This document shows positions 37,236 to 46,228 of a stretch of 64,000 bases of DNA, one piece after another. Where the stretch lies: NCBI RefSeq assembly GCF_000702945.1, contig NZ_JNLE01000003.1, positions 1,039,501 to 1,103,500 on the forward strand, written 5' to 3'. The stretch comes from Clostridium sp. KNHs205 (GTDB lineage: Bacteria; Bacillota; Clostridia; Lachnospirales; Lachnospiraceae). Within the stretch, counting starts at the first letter, position 1. Each line of letters opens with the position of its first letter. The notes below the pieces were generated by a model. The model ran no database searches, had not been told where the DNA came from, and saw only the letters and a program-made list of their open reading frames with translations. Both the position numbers and the translations under genes were made by a program.

Positions 37236-38003
37236 ATGAAGGAAATACTTACTATAAAGAATATCGAGAAATATTATGGCAACAAATCCAATGTAACAAA
37301 AGCTATCGATGATATCAGCTTCTCTGTCGGGGAAGGGGAATTTATCGGTGTTATGGGTGCTTCCGGTTCCGGTAAAACTACGCTTTTAAATGTAATCTCA
37401 ACCATTGATACGGTTAGTGCCGGACATATTTATCTGGAGAAAACTGATATCACTGAAATTGATGACAGAAAGCTGGCAGAATTCAGGAGAAGGAATCTGG
37501 GATTTGTCTTTCAGGATTTCAATCTGCTGGATACTCTTACCCTGGAAGAGAATATTGCATATGCCCTGACCATTAACAGAATACCAACAGCTGAAATAGC
37601 CGTCAAGGTACAGGAGATAGCTGAAAAGCTTGGAATCGGAGACATATTGAAGAAGTATCCTTCTGAGGTATCAGGCGGGCAAAAACAAAGATGTGCCTGT
37701 GCAAGAGCCGTAGTGAATAAGCCCAAACTGCTCTTGGCGGATGAACCCACAGGTGCTCTGGACTCTAAATCCGCACAGATGCTCATGGAAACACTGATCA
37801 GTATGAATGAAGAGCTTAAGGCAACCATTCTTATGGTAACCCACGATGCGTTCTCTGCCAGTTATGCGAAAAGGATACTGTTTCTGAAGGATGGAAGAAT
37901 ATTTAATGAAATAATCAGAGGGGATAAGACCAGAAAACAGTTCTTTGGCGAGATACTGGATGTTATGACACTGCTTGGAGGTGATTTACGGGATGTACGG
38001 TAA
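37236..38003 (+). CDS. BceA-like ABC transporter ATP-binding protein
   Basis: A 255-residue ATPase. Walker A is MGASGSGKTT, the Q-loop is FVFQDFNLLDTLTLEENIAYAL, the signature reads VSGGQKQRCACARAVV and Walker B is LLLADEPTGALD. The DFNLLDTLT text and C-terminal extension after the H-loop match BceA/YxdL, ATPases of bacitracin and lantibiotic detoxification systems. It overlaps the permease gene by 11 bases and is preceded by AAAAGGAGAGG. Confidence 0.92.
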   Translation: MKEILTIKNIEKYYGNKSNVTKAIDDISFSVGEGEFIGVMGASGSGKTTLLNVISTIDTVSAGHIYLEKTDITEIDDRKLAEFRRRNLGFVFQDFNLLDTLTLEENIAYALTINRIPTAEIAVKVQEIAEKLGIGDILKKYPSEVSGGQKQRCACARAVVNKPKLLLADEPTGALDSKSAQMLMETLISMNEELKATILMVTHDAFSASYAKRILFLKDGRIFNEIIRGDKTRKQFFGEILDVMTLLGGDLRDVR

Positions 38004-40227
38004 ACTTGCCTTACGCAATGCTAAAAAATCCGTGAAAGATTATATCATATATATACTTACACTAACTATCTGTGTAGGCTTATTCTATGCCTTTCTATCG
38101 GTCTGCAGCAGTTATTATGTAAGTTCCCTGCCTGTAGAATATAACCTTGAAATGCTTCAGCAGCTTATGCGTTTTCCCGTTATAGGTATTACTGCTCTGC
38201 TGATATTTCTTATTCAATATGTAAATAACTATATGCTACGAAGAAAACAAAAGGAATTTGCCATTCAGACCCTTCTGGGTATGGAACAAAAGCATACTGC
38301 CCTTCTCTTTTTTGTAGAAACGCTTATGATGGGACTGATATCCATAGGGGCTGGAATTATGCTGGGGGTATTTTTTTCTCAGGTATTAACGCTGCATATT
38401 ATGAATTTCTTTGAAGAGGAATACAGCTTACATTTTTCGTTGTACCCGGATACCTTAATTATAACAGTTATAGGGTTTTTAGGTGCCTTTCTGTTAATAG
38501 GATGCCTAAATATACGTAAGATCAGAAGGTTAAAGATTATAGATATGCTGCGGGCTGAGAAAGAACTGCAGAATGACCTGAAGAAGGACTATCTGATGCC
38601 CATACTTATTCTGACAGGTGGAGCTGTATCCATACAGAGAGTGATTGATATAATACATTTACACAGGAAATATAAAGAAGCAATAACTGGCGGTGCTATG
38701 GCAGCACTTGATATACTGCTGTTTTATTCTAATTTACTGCTGCCTGCCTTGTTTGTAATTACAGTGGTGGTGTTTCTTGCCGCCTGTCTGATTAAGCGAA
38801 AATTATTATCTCTTAAGAAGCCGGTTATACTTCTAACGGGACTGGCAGCTTTGATGGTTATCTGCAATCTGCTTATTGTAGCAGGGCATCCGGCCTTTGA
38901 CAGCAGCACCACCAACAGGGCTTATGTATTTGTTATGGTATATCTGGTATTCCTTCTCTTTACTGTTTTCTATGCACTGTCAGCTCTTATGCAGGTGTTT
39001 AAAGAGAAATCCACAAAGCTTAAATACAGAGGGAATATTCTTTTTGTTACAGGTCAGGTTAATGCAAGGTTATCCTCTAATTTTCGCACCATGTCAGTAC
39101 TGGCTGCAGCTATTTTACTGGCTGTTACCACTTTTATTATTGATCCTATTCTATCGGGATGGGCACTGGGGTATCTTAAGGAAAGAGCTGTATTTGATAT
39201 ACAGATCAGTACGGAGGCTAACTCACATACTACCTATGAAACCCTTCCGGAGGGTGATTTTTCTTATGTAGATACCTATCTTAAAGATAAGGGAATAGAA
39301 CTTGAGAGTATCTGTAAGGCCGACTTCTTTTATATAAACCAGGATAATTTTATAGCGGGCAATACGGATATGGAACAGCCGGATATGGTAATGCCTTTGT
39401 CCCAGTATAATAAACTCCTTACCATGGCAGGTCTTAAGACAATAGAGTTAAAGGATACAGAATTCACCATGCAGTGGCAGTACAGCGTTGTGGAAGCGGA
39501 GGTTCAAAAATTTCTGGAAAAGTTTGAGACAATTTCTATTAATCAGAAAGTTCTCAGACAGGCAGAGGATATGAGACACCGGGCCAAGCTTGGTGAAGTA
39601 ATTTATCCCTACTTTAACGGCCGGGTTATTATTGTGCCGGATTACATCTGTAAAGGGCTGCTTCTTGGAAAGAGCAATTATTATGCAATGACTTCCGATA
39701 AACTATCTTTTGAGGCTGCGCTTAAGGTTAATAATGACTTGAAACATATAATAAACAGCAGGGAGACAAAGGATCAATATTCCACCATGGTGCGCCTGCG
39801 TACTCTGCAAAGGAATGAAGGGATATCCGGGGCATTGGTTTTTAAACTGCTGTTATTCTATGGAGGAATTGTATTATTTGTCATCAGCTTTACCGTACTG
39901 TCACTGCAGCAGCTGGCGGATTCCTCTGAATTTAAGCAGAGATTTCGGATAATCAAAAAGTTAGGGGTAGAAGAGAGCTCCATTAACAGGATTATTTGCT
40001 GGCAGATGGGGGTGTGGTTTGGACTCCCTATTCTTACAGCAGGTATCAGTGCTTTGATAACCGGCAGCTTCTATATCAAATGGATGAATCTATATATTGA
40101 GACCTTTATTGGGAGAAAGGATTTCTTTGAGTCATTAACGGAGATGCTGTTAATAATTATTGTATTGCTTGGTTGTTATTTTATCAGTACCTGGATTTTG
40201 TTTAAGAAGAATATAGAGGCGGATTAA
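37993..40227 (+). CDS. BceB-like ABC transporter permease
   Basis: A 744-residue permease with about ten TM helices and one large extracellular domain (~390-590) between TM7 and TM8, the hallmark of BceB proteins. The N-terminal LALRNAKKSVKDYIIYILTL is typical of the family, and KQKEFAIQTLLGMEQKHTALL is the first coupling region. These transporters free lipid II-cycle intermediates from bound peptide antibiotics and signal flux to the BceS kinase. The ATG at 37993 is preferred because GGAGGTG lies 9 bases upstream. Confidence 0.92.
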   Translation: MYGKLALRNAKKSVKDYIIYILTLTICVGLFYAFLSVCSSYYVSSLPVEYNLEMLQQLMRFPVIGITALLIFLIQYVNNYMLRRKQKEFAIQTLLGMEQKHTALLFFVETLMMGLISIGAGIMLGVFFSQVLTLHIMNFFEEEYSLHFSLYPDTLIITVIGFLGAFLLIGCLNIRKIRRLKIIDMLRAEKELQNDLKKDYLMPILILTGGAVSIQRVIDIIHLHRKYKEAITGGAMAALDILLFYSNLLLPALFVITVVVFLAACLIKRKLLSLKKPVILLTGLAALMVICNLLIVAGHPAFDSSTTNRAYVFVMVYLVFLLFTVFYALSALMQVFKEKSTKLKYRGNILFVTGQVNARLSSNFRTMSVLAAAILLAVTTFIIDPILSGWALGYLKERAVFDIQISTEANSHTTYETLPEGDFSYVDTYLKDKGIELESICKADFFYINQDNFIAGNTDMEQPDMVMPLSQYNKLLTMAGLKTIELKDTEFTMQWQYSVVEAEVQKFLEKFETISINQKVLRQAEDMRHRAKLGEVIYPYFNGRVIIVPDYICKGLLLGKSNYYAMTSDKLSFEAALKVNNDLKHIINSRETKDQYSTMVRLRTLQRNEGISGALVFKLLLFYGGIVLFVISFTVLSLQQLADSSEFKQRFRIIKKLGVEESSINRIICWQMGVWFGLPILTAGISALITGSFYIKWMNLYIETFIGRKDFFESLTEMLLIIIVLLGCYFISTWILFKKNIEAD

Positions 40228-40250
40228 GTAAAATATACCAGTATGAACGG

Positions 40251-40305
40251 TGGGAGTGCATCAGTTATCAGTAGTCTGATAAACAGAGCGGCGCTCCCAT
40301 TTTTG
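40251..40305 (+). terminator. Terminator after the BceB-like gene
   Basis: TGGGAGTGC (40251-40259) and GCGCTCCCA (40291-40299) enclose an inner stem TTATCAG...CTGATAA, followed by TTTTTG. The stacked stems make a strong terminator. Confidence 0.85.
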
Positions 40306-40416
40306 CCTGACAACACTTTTATAAGTTGCCCTTGAATTATTCTCCTTTTTTTTATATTATTAAGAGAAGAACTTTGTATTTAAATACCAGGTTCATAAGG
40401 TAAAGGGGTTTTGTAC

Positions 40417-41238
40417 ATGAAAAAGGATGTAACAAAAATTTTATGGGGCACCTTTCTTGTAGTAATGGGACTTCTCTGGATATGTACCAGCACCGGCTTG
40501 ATTGAGAGCAGAACCTTTTCCGGACTTCTCTTTGCGTCAATATTAGTACTGATTGGTGTATCGATCATGCTTAAGAATGCAAATCAAGAGAAGGCTGACG
40601 GAGATAGCACTGCAGGTAATACAGGTTATTCTTCTAAAGAGAATGAGAGTGGGAGCTTCTCAAAAGAAGACAGCTATGAAGGTGATTTCAGGCAAAGCGG
40701 TTATGAAGATGGATTCTCTCAAACGAATTATGAATATGATGCAGGACAAAGTAATAAGGAGGACAGCTTCAGTCATAATGGTTATGAGAAGGATTTCAGT
40801 CAGGATAGCTATAAAAATGAATCAGGTTATAACAGCCATATTTATGGGAATGGTAAGGATAATAACTTCAAACAGGACGAAGAGTTCAGACAGACCATAA
40901 ATAAAGTTACCGGCAAAGAGCATTATAGCAGTATTCTTTCCTCACAAAACGTTATATTTACAGAGGAATTTACAGGAGCTGAGTTAATGGTGCTGGCAGG
41001 CGGTATAGAGCTGGATTTAAGGAATGCGGTTATAACAAGGGACATTGTGATAGATGTCAGCTGTATTATGGGGGGAATAACCATATTTCTGCCTTCAAAT
41101 GTAATGGTGTCAGTAAGCTGTACCCCTATTATGGGAGGGGTGGAGAGTAAGATAGACGGAAGTTATAATAAGAAGGATAGTAATGTTACGGTATATATTC
41201 GTGGGACATGCTTTATGGGAGGCATTGAAATACGATAG
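40417..41238 (+). CDS. LiaF-like membrane protein
   Basis: A 273-residue protein. Two N-terminal TM segments (ILWGTFLVVMGLLWICTSTGL and FSGLLFASILVLIGVSIML) are followed by a ~90-residue low-complexity linker rich in Ser, Tyr, Asn, Gly and Asp with repeated GYE-x-x-FSQ-like phrases (~75-160). The C-terminal domain (~175-273), NVIFTEEFTGAELMVLAGGIELDLRNA to GTCFMGGIEIR, is a beta-helix-like LiaF/YvqF domain. LiaF inhibits the LiaS kinase of the cell-envelope stress response. No liaRS genes are adjacent; it follows a BceRSAB-like module, so a role in the same stress network is inferred. Confidence 0.8.
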   Translation: MKKDVTKILWGTFLVVMGLLWICTSTGLIESRTFSGLLFASILVLIGVSIMLKNANQEKADGDSTAGNTGYSSKENESGSFSKEDSYEGDFRQSGYEDGFSQTNYEYDAGQSNKEDSFSHNGYEKDFSQDSYKNESGYNSHIYGNGKDNNFKQDEEFRQTINKVTGKEHYSSILSSQNVIFTEEFTGAELMVLAGGIELDLRNAVITRDIVIDVSCIMGGITIFLPSNVMVSVSCTPIMGGVESKIDGSYNKKDSNVTVYIRGTCFMGGIEIR

Positions 41239-41290
41239 AATATACCAGGGGCGGGATTATCCCAAACTTAATATCCGAAAGAGAGGTTTT

Positions 41291-41626
41291 ATGTACCAGG
41301 AAAATGTAGTTCTATGTGCAAGCAGCTCATATGAACAGAAATATTATTTAAATGAGGATTTTAATGGGTTGCCGGAAAGCATAAAGGAAGAGCTTAAAAT
41401 TATGTGTGTACTTTTCACGGAAGATGTAGGTGGGGTACTTACTTTGGAATTTGACGAAGAGGGAAACCTGCTCTTTCAGGTAAGCAGTGATGAAGGAGAC
41501 CTCCTTTATGATGAAATCGGCAGCGTTTTAAAGATCAAGGAATTACAAAGAAGCAAAGAAGAACTTCTGGAATCCCTTGAGTTATTCTACAGAGTATTCT
41601 TCCTTGGAGAAGACATGCCGGATTAA
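41291..41626 (+). CDS. Uncharacterised protein (DUF6145-like)
   Basis: A 111-residue acidic soluble protein, [21 protein letters not shown] at the start, with strands around [31 protein letters not shown] and a C-terminal helix. It resembles small Lachnospiraceae proteins of unknown function often found beside coaX. The ATG at 41291 follows AGAGAGG; the frame open from 41183 would overlap the previous gene and is unlikely. The 23-base gap to coaX suggests co-transcription. Confidence 0.65.
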   Translation: MYQENVVLCASSSYEQKYYLNEDFNGLPESIKEELKIMCVLFTEDVGGVLTLEFDEEGNLLFQVSSDEGDLLYDEIGSVLKIKELQRSKEELLESLELFYRVFFLGEDMPD

Positions 41627-41649
41627 GGGAGACAGAAAAGGAGAAAAAC

Positions 41650-42420
41650 ATGTTATTAGTAATAGATGTAGGAAATACCAATATCACCTTTGGTGTATTT
41701 AAAGAAGAAGAGCTTGTTGCCAGCTTCCGTATGACAACAAAGCTCCAGCGTACCTCAGACGAATATGGCTTTACCATGTGTGGACTGCTTAAAAACAGGG
41801 GCATTGAACCTAAAGATGTAGAAGCTGTTATTGTTGCCAGCGTTGTTCCGGGAATCATGCATTCCTTTAAAAACGGAATTATGAAGTACTTAAATCTCAA
41901 ACCTATGGAAGTCGGTATCGGAACAAAGACCGGACTTATTATAAATATGGCAAATCCCAAGGAACTGGGAGCAGACCGTGTGGTAGATGCTGTGGCTGCT
42001 TATGATATCTATGGCGGACCCCTTATTGTAATTGATTTCGGCACGGCCACTACCTATGACTTAATTAGTGCCAAAGGTGAATTTATTGCAGGAATAACCA
42101 GCCCCGGAATCAAGATCTGTGCGGATGCTTTATGGAATGAGACTGCAAAGCTTCCGGAAATAGAGATTAAAAAGCCTGATTCCATTCTTGCAAACGAGAC
42201 GATCTCCAGTATGCAGGCAGGACTTGTGTACGGTTATATCGGACAAACGGAGTATATTGTACGCCAGATTATAGAGGAATCTAAAATTCAGAATGTAAAA
42301 GTTATTGCAACCGGAGGTTTAGGTAAGATAATAGCCGATTCCACGGATGTTATTCAGATATATGACCAGCTATTAACCTTAAAAGGTCTTCGTATTATTT
42401 ATAATAAAAATAAGAAATAG
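41650..42420 (+). CDS. coaX: Type III pantothenate kinase
   Basis: Phosphorylates pantothenate in the first step of coenzyme A synthesis. It has 256 residues of the ASKHA fold. The phosphate-binding loop is [12 protein letters not shown] (residues 5-16); other motifs are [16 protein letters not shown] with the catalytic Asp, and [18 protein letters not shown] precedes the ATG. An ECF transporter S-component of possible vitamin specificity lies 14 kb downstream but is not clearly linked. Confidence 0.95.
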   Translation: MLLVIDVGNTNITFGVFKEEELVASFRMTTKLQRTSDEYGFTMCGLLKNRGIEPKDVEAVIVASVVPGIMHSFKNGIMKYLNLKPMEVGIGTKTGLIINMANPKELGADRVVDAVAAYDIYGGPLIVIDFGTATTYDLISAKGEFIAGITSPGIKICADALWNETAKLPEIEIKKPDSILANETISSMQAGLVYGYIGQTEYIVRQIIEESKIQNVKVIATGGLGKIIADSTDVIQIYDQLLTLKGLRIIYNKNKK

Positions 42421-42466
42421 AAGCAGCCTTAAACTTATGTAGTCTTATTAGAAAGAGGAATTCATT

Positions 42467-43447
42467 TTGCAGATAGGCAAGATCAAAACAGAGGGGAATC
42501 TGGTACTGGGGCCAATGGCCGGAGTGACGGATTTACCCTTTCGTCTGTTATGTAAGGAACAGGGAGCGGACTTAATCTATACAGAGATGGTCAGTGCAAA
42601 AGGTATACAATATAATAATAAAAATACAGAGGAACTCCTATTGGTTAAAGAGGAGGAAAGACCTGTGTCTTTACAGCTTTTTGGCAGGGATCCGGTTATC
42701 TTAAGCGAAACCGCTAAAAAGATCGAACACAGGAACTTTGATATTCTGGATATCAATATGGGCTGCCCGGTACCAAAGGTAGTAAACAATGGTGAAGGTT
42801 CAGCACTTATGAAGGAACCGAAACTTATCGGAGAGATTGTTTCTGCTGTATCCAAGGCCATCTCAAAACCTTTGACTATTAAAATACGCAGAGGTTTTAA
42901 TGAGGCAGAAGTAAATGCTGTGGAGGTTGCCAGGATTGCAGAAGCAAACGGTGCGGCAGCTATTGCTGTTCACGGAAGGACCAGAGAACAGTACTACAGC
43001 GGCAAAGCCGACTGGGAAATTATAAGGCAGGTAAAGGAAGCAGTCTCCATACCGGTTATCGGAAACGGGGATGTGGGTACTTATGAAGATGCGGTAAGGA
43101 TTCAGAAGGAAACCGGATGTGATGGTGTTATGATTGCCAGAGGAGCCCAAGGTAATCCATGGATATTTATGCATATAAAGGAAGCAATGAGGAATAATGC
43201 TGCCCCTCTAAAACCTACTATAAGAGAAGCTGTGGATATGATGTTGCGCCACGCAAAACTTGAGGTCATGTATAAGGGAGAGTATGTTGGTATCCGTGAG
43301 ATGCGTAAGCATGTTGCCTGGTATACCACCGGATATCCCATGGCAGCCAGATTCAGACAGAATGTCAACCTGATAGATACGTATCCTCAGCTGGAGGAAC
43401 TGCTTTTAGCCTATCAGTCATCTGTTGAAATGATGGATAATAAGTAA
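42467..43447 (+). CDS. dusB: tRNA-dihydrouridine synthase
   Basis: An FMN-dependent enzyme that reduces uridines in the tRNA D-loop. It has 326 residues with a TIM-barrel N-terminal domain. GPMAGVTDLPFR contacts FMN, the catalytic Cys100 lies in DINMGCPVPKV, and phosphate-binding segments include VHGRTREQYYSG and GNGDVGTYEDA. The C-terminal helical tRNA-binding domain starts near 245. The start is TTG at 42467, supported by AAAGAGG 8 bases upstream and by the family N-terminus. The Firmicutes DusB/Dus1 assignment is by similarity in layout. Confidence 0.93.
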   Translation: MQIGKIKTEGNLVLGPMAGVTDLPFRLLCKEQGADLIYTEMVSAKGIQYNNKNTEELLLVKEEERPVSLQLFGRDPVILSETAKKIEHRNFDILDINMGCPVPKVVNNGEGSALMKEPKLIGEIVSAVSKAISKPLTIKIRRGFNEAEVNAVEVARIAEANGAAAIAVHGRTREQYYSGKADWEIIRQVKEAVSIPVIGNGDVGTYEDAVRIQKETGCDGVMIARGAQGNPWIFMHIKEAMRNNAAPLKPTIREAVDMMLRHAKLEVMYKGEYVGIREMRKHVAWYTTGYPMAARFRQNVNLIDTYPQLEELLLAYQSSVEMMDNK

Positions 43448-43532
43448 CAATGACCTGGGTAAAAGTAGGTTAAGATTCTACAAATTAAACAATAAATGAA
43501 TATTTAGTAGAAAATAGTTGATTTTTATAGAC

Positions 43533-43618
43533 TCTAATAGTAATATATTTATTAGAGCGACAGATGTCCGCGTAGCACGAACACACACTTCCACATCTGC
43601 CGCATAAATATGTATTAG
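43533..43618. repeat. 86-bp imperfect hairpin before asd
   Basis: ATATTTATTAGAGCGACAG (from 43543) with AGATGT pairs with ACATCTGCCGCATAAATATG (from 43593), bordered by CTAATA (43533-43538) and TATTAG (43613-43618). The loop holds CGCGTAGCACGAACACACAC. It has no T-run. It may be a small relative of the long palindromic elements at 21454 and 54870. Confidence 0.55.
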
Positions 43619-43678
43619 GCAGATTAGGTGAATTCACAAGCGACATAAGGTTAAGTGGAGAGCCGGAAAGAGGTTTGT

Positions 43679-44761
43679 ATGAGTAAATTAAGAGTTGGTA
43701 TCCTTGGTGGTACCGGAATGGTAGGCCAGCGTTTCGTTTCCCTTTTGGAAAATCACCCCTGGTTTGAAGTAGCTGTTATCGCAGCCAGCCCCAGAAGTGC
43801 AGGTAAGACTTATGAGGAAGCAGTAGGAAGCAGATGGAAGATGAGTACCCCCATGCCGGAGGCAGTTAAACATATTATTGTGAAAGACGTGAATCAGGTG
43901 GAAGAAGTAAGCAGCCAGGTTGATTTTGTCTTTAGTGCAGTTGATATGACCAAAGAAGAGATTAAGGCCATAGAAGAAGCTTATGCAAAAACTGAAACTC
44001 CTGTAGTATCCAATAACAGCGCTCATAGATGGACCCCTGATGTTCCCATGGTGGTTCCGGAACTTAATCCTGAACATTTGGAACTGATTCCTTTTCAGAG
44101 AGAAAGACTTGGAACGAAGAAAGGTTTTATCGTTGTAAAACCGAACTGTTCTATTCAGAGCTATACCCCTGCATTATTCGCTTTAAAGGAATATGGTCCT
44201 AAGTTAGTGGTAGCAACCACCTACCAGGCCATATCAGGTGCCGGGAAGAACTTTGATGAATGGCCTGAAATGATAGATAATGTTATTCCCTACATTGGTG
44301 GTGAAGAAGAAAAGAGCGAGCAGGAGCCCCTGAAGATATTTGGTAAGGTTGTTGAGGGTAAGCTTGAAAAAGCACAGGGACCTTTAATTACCACTCAATG
44401 TATCAGAGTTCCGGTATCAGACGGACATACTGCAGCAATTTTTGTTAACTTTGAGAAGAAGCCCTCCAAGGAAGAAATCTTAAAGGTCTGGAAGGAATTT
44501 AAGGGTCTTCCACAGGAATTAGAGCTTCCTATGGCGCCTAAACAGTTTATTCAGTATTTAGAGGAAGACAATCGTCCTCAGACCAAACTTGACAGAGATT
44601 ATGAGGGAGGAATGGGTGTTTCCATCGGTCGCCTTAGAGAAGACAGCGTATTTGATTATAAATTCGTAGGACTTTCACATAACACATTAAGAGGTGCAGC
44701 CGGCGGAGCCGTATTAATAGCGGAACTGCTTACTGCCAAAGAATACATTACAGCGAAATAG
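43679..44761 (+). CDS. asd: Aspartate-semialdehyde dehydrogenase
   Basis: Converts aspartyl phosphate to aspartate semialdehyde, the branch point to lysine/diaminopimelate, threonine and methionine. It has 360 residues. The NADP-binding motif is GILGGTGMVGQRFV, the catalytic Cys157 is in VKPNCSIQSYTPAL, and the SCxGAGKNFDEWPE-like substrate segment reads QAISGAGKNFDEWP. The sequence is of the archaeal/fungal-like ASADH branch, common in Clostridia. The ATG at 43679 follows AAAGAGG; the frame extends further upstream but lacks family similarity there. Confidence 0.94.
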   Translation: MSKLRVGILGGTGMVGQRFVSLLENHPWFEVAVIAASPRSAGKTYEEAVGSRWKMSTPMPEAVKHIIVKDVNQVEEVSSQVDFVFSAVDMTKEEIKAIEEAYAKTETPVVSNNSAHRWTPDVPMVVPELNPEHLELIPFQRERLGTKKGFIVVKPNCSIQSYTPALFALKEYGPKLVVATTYQAISGAGKNFDEWPEMIDNVIPYIGGEEEKSEQEPLKIFGKVVEGKLEKAQGPLITTQCIRVPVSDGHTAAIFVNFEKKPSKEEILKVWKEFKGLPQELELPMAPKQFIQYLEEDNRPQTKLDRDYEGGMGVSIGRLREDSVFDYKFVGLSHNTLRGAAGGAVLIAELLTAKEYITAK

Positions 44762-44769
44762 CCGAAATA

Positions 44770-44837
44770 AAAATTGCCGATTCTGCTTGCATTAACCGTA
44801 TATCACACGGTTTCTGTCAGCAAAATCGGCAATTTTT
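44770..44837. terminator. Bidirectional terminator between asd and the convergent gene
   Basis: AAAATTGCCGATT (44770-44782) and AATCGGCAATTTTT (44824-44837) form the outer stem, with AACCGT...ACGGTT inside. A-rich and T-rich ends suit both strands, and genes converge on it. Confidence 0.85.
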
Positions 44838-44949
44838 AAAGGGCTCTGTTTCAAATAGCTGGAAAACAGACTTCCAGTATTTATATTAAAGCTTTTAAAG
44901 GTAGAGGGTTCCTGGAGCCTGTCATACCCAGTATATCAAGCCTTCATTA

Positions 44950-45681
44950 TCATTCTTTATAATCAAGGAGATATTTCAGATAATCCACACTGTTATCCTG
45001 ATTTTTAGAGTTGACTACAATACCGAATACCGGTCGGTCAGCGGCACTGGAGGCTCCTTTGAATAATTCTGCATTGTCCAGATAGATGCCATAGGCACCG
45101 GATACCGGATTATCCGAGGTACTTGATTCAAAAACGGAATCAGAAAGAGCGGTAATCATTTCTGTAGGCAGCAGATCCGTCAGTTTACTGAAAAAGCCTG
45201 CCGTTGCATAAGACTGAAAAGCGGATTCAGGTGCTATGATAACATCGATATCACCGGCAGCTATATAAGTGGTAAGCTTTTGCTGAGCACCCATAGTGTA
45301 TTCCGAAACATCATTACCGGAGCCCAGATAATAAGAAGCATCAATAAATACTTCTTCCATATCGTTATCGCCTATAAGCCTGTTCTCCATATCACTGGTC
45401 ATCTTATCAATGGCTTCATCGGAAAAGGGATAGTTTAAAATCGCTGCATTCAGCACGGTGACTGGCTTCGGTGAAACTATCGTATAAATGAAATAGGCCG
45501 CAAAACCGAGAATGATAAGGCCTATAATGGTCTTGGAAAGGTAATAGCTCTTATAATAAGAGACCTTCTCCTGAAAATTCATTTCCTTAAATTTTTCTTT
45601 CTCGCTTTTTTCATCTCTTGGCGCATAAATGGATGCATTATCATCCAGTGCTGAATCTTTTAATTTATCTTCACTTATCAT
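44950..45681 (-). CDS. Membrane-anchored protein of unknown function
   Basis: A 243-residue protein. A charged cytoplasmic N-terminus (~1-55) is followed by one TM (SKTIIGLIILGFAAYFIYTI, ~60-80) and an extracytoplasmic domain. That domain, with VLNAAILNYPFSDEAIDKMT and DIDVIIAPESAFQSYATAGFF, resembles part of an extracellular solute-binding fold, but I do not recognise a named family. The ATG at 45681 is chosen because GGAGAG lies 9 bases upstream; in-frame ATGs at 45696 and 45762 are less well supported. It converges with asd. Confidence 0.7.
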   Translation of the reverse strand: MISEDKLKDSALDDNASIYAPRDEKSEKEKFKEMNFQEKVSYYKSYYLSKTIIGLIILGFAAYFIYTIVSPKPVTVLNAAILNYPFSDEAIDKMTSDMENRLIGDNDMEEVFIDASYYLGSGNDVSEYTMGAQQKLTTYIAAGDIDVIIAPESAFQSYATAGFFSKLTDLLPTEMITALSDSVFESSTSDNPVSGAYGIYLDNAELFKGASSAADRPVFGIVVNSKNQDNSVDYLKYLLDYKE

Positions 45682-45762
45682 GGCTTTTCTCTCCATTAAA
45701 GTCTGTATTCTGTGACAATCATGTAGTATTACATAAATATTGATATAGTCAATTCTGCCCAT

Positions 45763-46039
45763 AGAAAAGTCACAGTATTTTTTACTATGGGTAGTTTAAC
45801 ACATTTGACTAGGAAAAAAAAGAAATTAATTCTAAAATATTAGTGAAAAAATAATACATTTGGGATAATAAAAAAGATAGTATTACCTGATATTTAACCC
45901 TTTAGCAGACAAAAAGACAGCTGGGACGGTAAACAAAACTATAAATCCCAGCCAGTATGAAGAAAGATAAAAATCCAAGACTTACGAAAATTTCGTAACT
46001 GAAAGTAAGATAAAAATAAATTTTTATCTTTTTAAACTG
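45763..46039. other. Intergenic region upstream of the phosphorylase promoter
   Basis: An AT-rich stretch without a gene. GCTGGGA and TCCCAGC near 45930-45956 form a small hairpin with no T-run. The promoter of the minus-strand gene should also lie near 45740-45800. Confidence 0.4.
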
Positions 46040-46068
46040 TTGCAATGATTGTTTTCATAGGCTATAAT
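46040..46068 (+). promoter_or_regulatory. Promoter of the cellobiose phosphorylase gene
   Basis: TTGCAA (46040-46045) and a perfect TATAAT (46063-46068) are 17 bases apart, leaving a leader of about 155 bases. No clear catabolite-repression (cre) site was seen beside it. Confidence 0.8.
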
Positions 46069-46228
46069 GACAGTAAAACTAATCGTTAATACTATCATGC
46101 ACACCAGATGTATCAAATGTCTCCGAAGCTGTTATTGCAAGGGAAAAAAGCCTTGATATATCGAAAGTATATAATTACGAAAGTTTAGTAAGTCATGTTG
46201 ATGTTATTAATGTAAAGGAGAGTACAGT

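Noticed and set aside
46075..46228. Catabolite-repression (cre) site for cellobiose phosphorylase
   Set aside because: No sequence close to the TGWAANCGNTNWCA consensus was found in the leader or promoter.
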